A stretch of DNA of 64,000 bases. Origin: Blasia pusilla. Its lineage: Eukaryota > Marchantiophyta > Marchantiopsida > Blasiales. The DNA lies in assembly GCA_050084515.1 (NCBI GenBank), contig CM114275.1:18724001-18788000 (forward strand), in the 5' to 3' direction. Shown here in pieces: positions 1 to 10,000 of the stretch; position 1 is the first letter of the stretch, and each line of letters starts with the position of its first letter. The notes under the pieces were generated by a model. That model did no database searches, was not told where the DNA came from, and saw only the letters and a program-made list of their open reading frames with translations. Both the position numbers and the translations under genes were made by a program.

Positions 1-935
1 GAAGACCACAGTCCCCAGCCAAGCCCGCAAGGCGGGTTGGGCCTCCATTGGGCGGGCTCATCCGTGACCCCTATAAGGAACTCGTTCCACGCCTACAACG
101 GGCTGCGTGTAGGCCATAAAACGGGTACGGTCTACGCAGCAAGCTAGGGGGCGGGCTCGGATGTGGGTCGCGGATGCCCGAGCGGCATGTCCGTCCTATG
201 GACAGACTTGTCTGTTTCCGTACAACCTTGATTATAATATAGATATGTGAGTACACGGAGATAGGTTAGATGAAGAGAAAAAAACTTCATGAGGACCATA
301 AGTATACAAAGAATAATTTTAAATAAATAAGCTTAAAACACTAGAGGTTGGTCACATTTGAAGAGATAAGTGGTCACCAATCGCTTTGGCTTGACGTTTA
401 AAAGCCAATGTTGATGCACATTCTAATGCCATTGAGATGCATTTTCAACAATAAGTGATGACACCATAGAGAGAAGGACAATGCGAAGAAGCAAGTTGAT
501 GATTCTTTAAGTAATCATGAGTACATGTTGACATAAAAGCATCAAAAGACACATGTTAGAGCCCACAAACTTCCACTCCAAAAAGGAAGTAATCCATTGA
601 TCACATGCTTTACCGCATAAGTTAACTCCGTGATTCTAGTGGTTGCATCGGCTAAGAAACCTTTAGTGTATGCAACCGGCCAGAAAAACCAAGCTAGAAC
701 AAGTAGGATCATCAAACTCCACTTCATCCAATAGACAAAAGCCTACTTTAGACATAACAAGATCAACTTGTCAATAGGATATTACTTGTGTAGTAGGAGG
801 TAAAACATGTAGTTGCTCTTGCCGAATGTTGTATCACACGCATGCAATACATGCCGCTAATGCAATCCATGACATCATGGATTGCCGTTCGTTCTCCATC
901 ATATACACATAGGAAAGTGAGGATACCCTTTGGCA
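1..935. other. Gene-free left edge
   Basis: I see no gene here. The first 200 bases are GC-rich, with many GGGC/GCCC words and a stretch around 185-205 (GTCCGTCCTATGG) that recurs in reverse complement near 56575 and 56780. The rest is AT-rich. Open frames are short and have no recognisable domain. Confidence 0.5.
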
Positions 936-1110
936 AGATTGCACGCGGACATGTCCGTGCATGCTCGGGTACAGGCTACACGGGCCGGCATACCCGTGGC
1001 CCACACCAGAGCATTCCACCCTTGCTCGGCTAGTCCGTATCTTGTTCGGCGCCCGTTTTTAGCACCTGATTTGTAGCCCGCGTCATGGACGAGTTGGGCC
1101 TGCGCCGGGC
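936..1110. repeat. Dispersed GC-rich repeat, copy 1
   Basis: This stretch aligns by eye with 56295-56500. Both begin with GCGGACATGT, continue through a GCTCGGG block and a CCCACAC block, and then share CACCCTT followed by a CTAGCCC or GTAGCCC block. The second copy has lost many CG dinucleotides to TG or CA. No coding potential is visible. It is probably part of an uncharacterised mobile or satellite family. Confidence 0.5.
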
Positions 1111-1190
1111 CGTACCCACTCGTTGCGTCGATCACGTCAACCCTGCAAAAGGCCCGTGCTTAGAAGCCCGTGCCCAGCCCACCCCTTGCT

Positions 1191-1340
1191 CGCCCTAGCC
1201 CACACGCGTGTTCATGGGCCCTCGCCCATCCCACACCCAGCCTGGGCCTAGCGCGCCCCCTATCCGCCCTAGCCCACGTGCATGCTCATGGGTCTACACC
1301 CATCCCGCACCAAGCCCACGCCAAGCCTAGCCTAGCGCGC
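1191..1340. repeat. Two-copy tandem repeat, period about 74 bp
   Basis: Two adjacent units both start CGCCCTAGCCCAC, at 1191 and 1265. Each contains TCATGGG, CCCATCCC and a terminal GCCTAGCGCGC. The sequence is very C-rich. Open frames through it encode only proline, alanine and histidine-rich peptides and are not convincing genes. From 1341 to 1739 I see nothing further. Confidence 0.6.
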
Positions 1341-1741
1341 ATGCGGGCTCATCGGTCGGATTTGTTTGACCTCCACTAGCATCTTTGCCTTCGTCCAAAT
1401 AGCAATCCAAACTCCTGGCTGAAGATCAAAGAAAAATAAACATAGAAATAGAAAAGAGGATGGGAAACCAATCAGGATACAAACGAGGGTGCATAGAGAG
1501 CCAAAAAAACACCAAGGGCCAAAATCGGCCCCACGGAGAAAGAAGGGGGCCTCCCCCCTTAACGACCAAAATCACCAACAGCACAGACAATATCACCAAC
1601 ACCTAGAGAACTATGACTACTACTAAGCGGGCCTCTAGCATTGGCGTCTCCAACCGCTTGAGCCCGCTGCAGAAGCCCATTTGCGTCGGCATGCTGCAAA
1701 GCTATGGAGACCCGTTGCCTACAATAAAGCCTCGCAGTGGC

Positions 1742-2740
1742 TTAGGACAACCCATTTCTCGACTGGAGATGATGGGCGCAATCCGTAAGGAACGAGTCAA
1801 ACCTCTCCCCCATAGCCCCGTACATCTCAATGGCTAGGGGGATAAATCGATGTCCGTCATGAAGTCGACTATAAATGTGGGTCTTCTTGACCGCCGTCGC
1901 CGCCACTCCTTGTAGAAATCTCCCTTGTGCCATCACTTGGGCTCGCACTTCCTCCCACGTAGGATCCGTCACTACAACATCCGCTACCACCACCTTAGAC
2001 TCTCGCGTCATGTAGAGATCAGCACGGATAAGGGAATCCTTTATGGAGTAGTGCCTCTCTCTCTCTCTCTTTGTACATGGAAGCCACTCTCCCGAGCAAT
2101 AGAGAACATAATATCCCGTACTGGATCGTGAGTGACTATCCTCTCACCCCCAACTGGACACCGTGCCAAATGCACACCAAGAGGATCCAGACTCCGGCGA
2201 CACAGGCAATGTGTCGAACCAACCACAAATGGTTGGGGCATGCCCAGTCAGAACCGCATCGTTGTAGTGTAGGTAAGTGGTGCGATGCGGAAAGTCGGGA
2301 TGAGGGGACGAGCCCCCATCCATGAGCCTGCCCCTTTTGGAGCAAGAAGGAATACGGGCCCAAACCTCGATGGGGATATTCCCGTCCGACATAGTAGCTA
2401 TAAACAATGCATCAAAGTGGGCTTCCATAAAAAATGATTGGAGCCCAGACTGTCTGAAGGTAACTAGGGAAGAGAAAGCGGGAAGAACTGCTCTAGCCTC
2501 AACAAGAAGGGAGTCTCTACAAGTTGTGACTGAAGATTGAAGTGGGAAAAGACCATCCTCAACGTAGGAAACGAAGTGTAAAAGTAGCAGTCTATCCCTA
2601 ACCAAAAATTGGGAGCAAAGGAGAGGTGCTATAGTGGCCCAACTCCCTAAAAAAGCTGAAGACACCACTAACTCAGTCGCTATGAGACATACTCCACCAA
2701 AGGCAATCGGCCAAGAAGCCTGTCTATGAGCTAACACCCC
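1742..2740 (-). pseudogene. LINE C-terminal zinc-knuckle and endonuclease-like region
   Basis: This continues the LINE remnant downstream of the RT on the minus strand, in several frames. The 197-residue open stretch (2144-2737) resembles the post-RT region. It is followed by CLCRRSLDPLGVHLARC, a Cys/His knuckle of the C-x-C-x8-H-x3-C kind found before restriction-like endonuclease domains. Then comes KVVVADVVVTDPTW and a later FIPLAIEMYG block, which look like the acidic core of that endonuclease. Frames change at least twice, so it is non-functional. Which LINE clade it belongs to is not decided. Confidence 0.65.
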
Positions 2741-2779
2741 CGCAGGGCACTCTAATGAGCCGGGTCCTAGAAGATCCCC

Positions 2780-3420
2780 AAATACCTACATTATCTTTCT
2801 ATCAAAGGATCTATACAAGGAAGAAATATGGTTAGACACCCACACAGTTCTACACAGATAACCAGGTCTACAAGCAAAACATGACGAGAGGATTCCATAA
2901 GCTACTTGAGGGTCACCAATCCTCGTGAGATCGTCGACGTGGAGAAGATCCTCGGTAAGAGCCGCCGCCACAAAACTCGATGCAAAGTCATGGCTCCCGA
3001 GTGGGACTCCCAAGACACGAAGCCCTCCAACACGTGTCAAAAAACCATCGGGTAAATGAATATCTGCTAACAAGCCTGATGAAGACCAAGCCTTGCACTT
3101 TCCCACCTTCACCACAAGGCCGATACATGCCAATTGTGCTGAAAAGTGCTGAAATGCAGGAACGACCAAGTCTTAAGGGCCAACAATGTGAGTATCATAT
3201 GCCAACGAAGGAAAAATGCAACCCGGAAAAGCCTTCATCGTAGAAAGAACCGCTCGATAATGAACCAAAACAAACAATACACCACCCGAGGGATCACCCT
3301 AACACGTCCAAAACGATGACCTCCTCCTCCAACCTACCGAGAGGGCTGAGCGGCCTCTATTTTCACCACGGCTGAAGATCTTGGATGGCACCCAAGGAGT
3401 GGTGTAGAGAAACGATTGAA
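2780..3420 (-). pseudogene. LINE reverse transcriptase remnant
   Basis: Read on the minus strand, this encodes part of a non-LTR retrotransposon reverse transcriptase. In order there is a GDPSGGVLF block (usual form QGDPLGG-LF), then SLAYDTHIVGP where an active enzyme has an ADDTHIVGP-type YADD box, then a K-C-x-x-W motif (VGKCKAW), and then the downstream LRVLGVPLGS block. The catalytic Asp-Asp pair is broken (AYD) and there is a stop before GDPSGG, so it is inactive. The 127-residue open stretch at 2786-3169 is its longest intact piece. Family assignment rests on these motifs only. Confidence 0.75.
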
Positions 3421-4030
3421 CGCTATGCTTTCAATCGTGATGCAGGACATCGCCAAAGCACCGGGAAGAAAACCTTCATTAGTAAATGAGGATGGGAGGA
3501 CGCGAAGGGTCCAACGGGCCAGGAGAATCCCTTCACCCTATTCAAGGAAAAGAATCCGGAAACCCGAGGGCACGCAATTCTCGCTTAGGTTTCGCTACGG
3601 GCAGGTTACTACAAGAGAGAGAGAGGGAGGCGACACACGTAGACACCACGAAATCAACCGAGGGAAGGAGAGGAGACTCGGAGCAATGCGAGGAGAGAAG
3701 TCGGTGGTGGTGTTACAGTGGGGCAGCAAATTATCGAGAACAAAATACGGAATCCTGAAATGCTGCATTTCCTGGTAGTTCGGTTTCAGGGGATGTTTAA
3801 TTCTACGAACACGCGTTGGCACGTCTGGATTCAGGCAACAGGTCACTTGCCTGTCCAGTTTTTTCTTCCGTAGAATCGGATTCCTACCAGGAACTGCAAA
3901 GGTCTTGAGGCTTACCTTCTTCTTGAGTGGAGACGCTGGGCTGCGGAACTATCCGTGAAGGATTGCGCGCGCGCGCACTCACTCACGTACACACAGTTTC
4001 AGCGAGTGATTGAGGACATCTGTGACTGCG
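3421..4030 (+). promoter_or_regulatory. Upstream region of the receptor-kinase gene
   Basis: This lies between the LINE remnant and the receptor-kinase start codon and should contain its promoter and 5' UTR. It has a short GA-rich tract near 3610-3630 and an alternating CG/CA tract at 3965-3995. I found no clear TATA box. The open frames here (120 and 90 residues) overlap one another and show no domain, so I do not call them genes. Confidence 0.4.
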
Positions 4031-7000
4031 ATGGGAAAACGTATCGGTTGGTTTGACCTGTCGCTTCAATTTCTTCTTTTTAGTGCTCTCTCCATCACTT
4101 GTACGGCCGTGGGCAGCTGTAAGTCCTCCATGTCCCTAACTGGTGCATTACTTCAGAGTGACTGAGATTGCAACGGTAGAAACTTGTTGAATTGTGCTAT
4201 TCCCAAATGTCCTGCAATTGCCGACAGGCTCCCGGAGTTTGTGCTTTTATTTGGTCGAGTACGAGTTCTACTTCCCTACCGTTTGTCGGGTCAGAAATCC
4301 CTTGGGCGGACATGGAACAATTTGGATAGACGAAGTACCAAGGTCTCTATCGTACGCATGTTTATACAATCGTCGTAGGGTTTGCGTTCGGTGTTAATGG
4401 ACAGCAACAACTACATACTTCATACCCTATCTAGATCTAGGTCTTACTGACATATGGAGTAGAATTTGAATGCACTTTGAGACTGTTTGGTTGAGTTTTA
4501 ATCTCAGATTTATGGCACCAATCACTCTACCCATGTCGAGATCGGACTTGCCGATTCCATGGGTCCCTTCTCCAATAACTTTGTAATGAAGTATCCTCAG
4601 TCGTATGAATATGAAATGCTCAGTTTCCGGTCACGAGTGCGATTCGTTGCGCTAGGCATTGATCACGTGAATTTACCGGTGGTAGTCAAAATTTTCGGAA
4701 TTACTTGGCAAATGTGTACGTACAGCCAAGACTTAGTGCAGTTTAAGTCATGTCATGAAACTGCGGCTCCGCTTGCCGCAGTTTCATCTAGTGGATCTAC
4801 GAACTTACGTAGGAAAGACCCCGACCATCACATGTCTCTAGAAGTTGTCGATGCGAATTCATTGACTATTGAATTTTCGTGTCGTGGATTTTGTAGCGTT
4901 CCTGAGCATCGACTGTGGTGGAACTGGACCGTACACCGATATTTACGGGATCGATTGGGTCCCAGATGATGCGTACATACAGACGGGCGAAAAGGCCGAT
5001 GTAGAAATTGCTTACCCCGCCAACGATCCCTTCAAGCACAGTAGAATCTTCCCAAATGGACGAAGGAAGAACTGCTATGTGTTGCCTCAAGCGGTGGGAG
5101 TAACGTATCTATTGAGAGTAGTACTCCTTCACGGTGGCGTCGCTGCCATTCCCTTCCCGGTCGACTTCAGTGTCGCCGTGAACAGCAACATTTGGTTCAC
5201 GTGGACGCTTTCCGCATCGTCGACATTAATCAATACTCCCATGGTCTTTGAGTCCATATTTTTTAGCACTGCTAAAGAGGTATACCTTTGCTTACTAAAA
5301 GGTACGAATAGTATACCATACATTTCGTCGATTTCGATGAGGGAGCTGAATCCTTTGACCTACATACTTGCGAAATCTGGCAAGATCTTGTACAACTTAC
5401 ACAGACTCAACAACGGGCCTAATCCGAATATCACTCGGTAAGGAGATTCTATCCATTGAGGTCTACACTAAATTTTGAGCCTCTTCGTTAATTTTGTTCA
5501 GGAGCGCCTGGCAGTGCTGTCGAATATCGATGTCGTCCACATTTGTCACTCGTGATTAGGAGGCTCATCGGGCCGCTTGTTCACTCCTGCATGCGCACGT
5601 CATTCCGATAGACAGCCAGCCTAGGTCCCCGATTGCAAGACATGCTCGCACGTTGCACGGAAAGTCCTCCAGAAATTCAACCTGGCATTATGTATGTCTG
5701 TGCTTGCAGTTCCTAGGACATACTTACTGACATGTAGCTGTGGATTTCTCGAAAGGAGATGAAGAATGTGTACACGAATTCATGCATTTACCTGGACGGT
5801 CCCATGATCAGAGGTCACTGAAATGAAATTCCCTTGAATTAGATTAAAAGCTGCTGTCGATCTCATCGACAGCTTGCATTGTCTATGGCTTCAACTAACG
5901 GCGTTCCAATATTGCGGATCCTGTTAGTTAGCGAACATGGGTTTTGGATCCTGGCCTTGGGTAAGAGTCGGTTCCCTCGATGAGAGCGAGCATTGCGTTG
6001 CGTACTGACGTAAGTTTGCTCGGAGTAAAATTGATTTCTCAGGTTCCCGGACGATGACTTCGATCGCTTCTGGTTTCCTGCTCTGGGTATGGATTACTTG
6101 TACTTGGTAAACACGTCCAAAGTGGTACCCAACAATCCCGCCTCTAATTTGGTAGGGTTTAACCTGCCAGCCACAAAAGTGATGATGGATGCTTGGACGG
6201 CACCACTCATCTCGAACATATATACGTTTTCGTCCTTCGTAGAAATGGTGTACGTCGTGTTATACTTTCAGGAACTGAGATCCAACTACTCAGCGGATCA
6301 CCCCCGCGGCGTCGTCATCACAGTTGGCGATAATATTCCGCTCGAGTTTAACATCAGCGACCTACCGTCTGAGGTTTACTTCGACTCTTACAACGTCTCG
6401 AGCACTGAAGTAAATATCACCATCGAGAAGCAGAAATGGTCTTCGTTTAACCCCATACTGAACGCGATGGAGACCTACTCATTTTTCGACGTCAATTTGT
6501 CTGCGATTGACCAGGGAGAAGGTAATACAAGAGCCTCATCATTCCTTTGTCCTTCTCTGGCATGCTGCTGATGATCATGTTGTAGTCGAAAGAATGAAAC
6601 CGCATACGTTTTGCAATGAGAACTAGTCATAATTTTAAGTCAGTCAGTGTAGCCCCGCGAATTCGTTCTGGATTTTCTGGAACTGGTTTTGAACAGGTGA
6701 GAAGAGACAAGACAAGTTCCGACTCCTGCAATGAATGCTCAGTTTGGTCGTTTCAAACTTTTCCTGAAACGTTGTCTAGATTGAACGTTGGTGCAGGCAA
6801 TCAGTAGATAGATATGTTTGCAAACATGTTGAGTTGTAATCTCCTCGAACTGTTAACTGTAACAGCTGAGATTCCGAGACATAGAATGTGCTAAGAGTGG
6901 ACCAGTGACACGCTTTGAAAGGGATGGTAAAATACGATTTCATGAAGTCAGATTTATCTACGAGTCAAATCTAGTCAATGGACGCAGGGATATTTGCAAA

Positions 7001-10000
7001 AGGTTGTTCTGAGAGAAGTTACTGGCAGGAATGGAAATTGACTTCCCTGTGTTTTGATTCGGACAATCTTCTGTCCAGTGTCTCCACTCCAGAGTGTACA
7101 GGCGAGTTTCAATTTGACAGACTGGACAGGCGATCCATGCTACCCAGTGCCCTGGGACTGGATTGTCTGTGATCCCGATTTGTCGACCGTCATTGCTATG
7201 TAAGCTCTCTTACGAAAGGACTAAACCAAGGTTCTGTTGCGCATCTACATACCTTTGAACAGAATTCAAGAGGAGGACTTGGACGAGCCGTTGATGGGCA
7301 TTTGGGTGAAGAACTGATTGAATTTTGCAATTGAACAATTTCAATTGAGAGAAAACATTCAGTTACGTGTACTTGATTGTCAGAACCTAAAGTTTCGATC
7401 CTATTTTATTTTGTTTTATTTTATCAACGTTTAGTGCAAAAATAACAGGAGATACTATTTTTGCATCAACACTCATCTACGCCCAAGCAGGTAAAAGTCT
7501 AAAACGTCATGCCTGATCACTCAGGAATCTGTCGAGGATGTCCATCGCGGGCGAAATACCTTCAGAAATAAGTGGACTACATTCTTTGGAAGAACTGTAA
7601 GTGGCTCTGCGTTTTGATAGAAATAGGCATGAAATCTTCCCACTAGACGAACTCTCAGCAGTCCGATAGATGAGGGGGAGTCCGATTAGTCAGGAAGTTT
7701 ATCTTCTACTTAAGTGGATCATACGCACATCAGGCCCTTTGTGCCCTGAAACAGAGTTTCATACGCACATAAACACATGAATTAGAACATTTCTATGTCA
7801 AGAAAAGCGTTGTTTGTGAGCTGATTCGTTTATGGACGCCCGCCGGCAGGTATTTAGATAACAACAAGCTGACCGGATCGATTCCCACTTCTATGGTTAG
7901 CGGCCTCCAGAGATTGAGAATACTGTGAGTTGAGAACTTCAATTTGAATCCATGACAGTTGCTAAACTGGTTATCGGTAGGGTGTTTTGGAACTGATATG
8001 GATACCAACATTCCACATACTTTCACAGATCGTCTTGCTCGAATGTTAATAAATCCTCTCCGTGGTCGTACTGTTGTCTAGCAAGGTCATTGCATTGGAT
8101 ATGTCACTGGGTACCGGTGAAGTTGTTAGTCTTCTGGAGGATTCTAGAATCTTTCATGAGTACCCGCCTTCTTTTCTGCTTCTCACTTCTTGCGAGAGTT
8201 CTTGGAGAGGTTTTTCTGACTCCTGTACTATGCATGACCAGGAAGCTGGATAACAACAGCCTCAGCGGATACATTCCACTAGTTTTTCAAAACAGGACTG
8301 GCTTCACGTAAGTAGAAATCCTTTGCTCCCTTTGTTTCTTTTTTGTCTGCTGGCTGCACTCAGATTCCCAGCTCAGTGCAGCCAGCTCTGCATCGAGTCC
8401 ATCTTTGATATGCATCTTTCAGAGGATTTTAAGGGAGTAACCACGGACAGAAAATGGTCAACAGGCAGAGGATATTGAGATGAAACATGCATAGCCGGAA
8501 ATTGGACCAGATGAACTTTACTACATTTGAACTGGCTCATGGTGAGAAGTGAGATGCTTTGAAGATCGTAGAGGGAATGGGGGACTCACATTTTGTCTTA
8601 CTTCATCGAACTGCTGCTATCTAGCGTTGGTTCAATTTCTTTAATCTAATGGTAGAATCTTCGCGGAACACTGATTGTAAACCTCCCTGCTTGAACTTGA
8701 GCCATTTCTCGTGAGGACCTGAATTTCTGACAGAGGGCGGGGCGATGGTGGGAAGTGAAGAAGTTCCTGTTCAATACTGAATTGGGATAACAGGCGGTGC
8801 TAGATAGAATTCGAACAGGCGCGGGGCAATGGTCAGCTCAATTTTGTAATTTTAAGCCATTCGTTAGCGAATCTTGCACTCTTCCTTTACTGAGTTGATG
8901 GCTTGTTGGAAATTGGTCAAACGGGAGCATCTTTGCCGCTGTCGAGAATTCAGCGACATGTGCTCTTATGACGCTGCCCATTGATGAGTGACACCGTGAC
9001 TAGAACCAATGATGAGTGAAAACTGTGATCGATGAACTTTACCCAAAAGTCGTGATGCCAATAAACTCAAGACTCAAGACCTGTAATGGAGAAACTATCG
9101 ATCTTACAACTCTATGGGTATGAAGTCAAATGACGTCCAAATACGAATTCCGGTCATGAATATGCACTGACATTGTTCATTTCCTTCTTGTGCTTCGATG
9201 AGCCTGCAGGTTTTCCGGGAACTCAGAATTATCTTTATGCTTACGCGGAGATAGTTGTGGTGTGACACCGAAGAGCAAAAAGAGCTCTAGCAACATTGGC
9301 ATCATAATCGGGGCGGTCGCCGGCACGATCGTTGCAATTGGCGTCGCCCTTGGCCTCATCATATGCTGCTGCCAAAAATATAGAAAGAAATCTGTGTCCA
9401 CAGCTGCACGACCTCTGCAAGCTGGTGAGTTCGGCGCTTGTTCATATTATAAGATGGTCATCCGGTAATGAGACGTGCTCACACTCGGTAGACCTCTGGA
9501 GGACAACATTGCCATCGCCATGTTGCCATCGTGGTTATGTTTTCCACGAAAAAGAGCTTTACAGCTACTCATGCTTTTGATCATTCTTTCAACAACATCA
9601 ACTGCCATTCAGATGACGCTTTGAGTTCATTTCAAGCAAAGTGAGTGCCATCTGAACTGCTCGCCATGCTGTCCCCAACAGACATATCTCCGCCAAAGTA
9701 CGTCCAGAACTCGGATGAGTTCTTAAACTCGACTGAATGGCCGATAGTCCATTCAGTCGAGTTTAAGAATTCCAGTCCAGAATTGATCGGTGCAGGGGTC
9801 AGCACAGGTTACTTGCCCGCAGGATTCATCAGCATTGACAAAGTGGTAGCAGCCACACAAAATTTCGCCAGGAAAATTGGAGAGGGAGGATACGGACCTG
9901 TGTTTTACGGAAAGCTAAATGGAAAAGAAGTAGCCGTGAAGGTAAACAAGGTCGGAGCACAACAAGGACGCGACGAGTTCATCAACGAGGTACGTTGCAG

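Noticed and set aside
1170-1379. 69-residue Pro/His/Ala-rich frame
   Set aside because: It is a product of the 74-bp tandem repeat, not a gene.
7079-7199. A missing linker exon between the malectin-like and LRR exons of the receptor kinase
   Set aside because: With the acceptor AG at 7091-7092 the frame does not join exon 3. With the acceptor at 7077-7078 it joins in phase, so no exon is missing.
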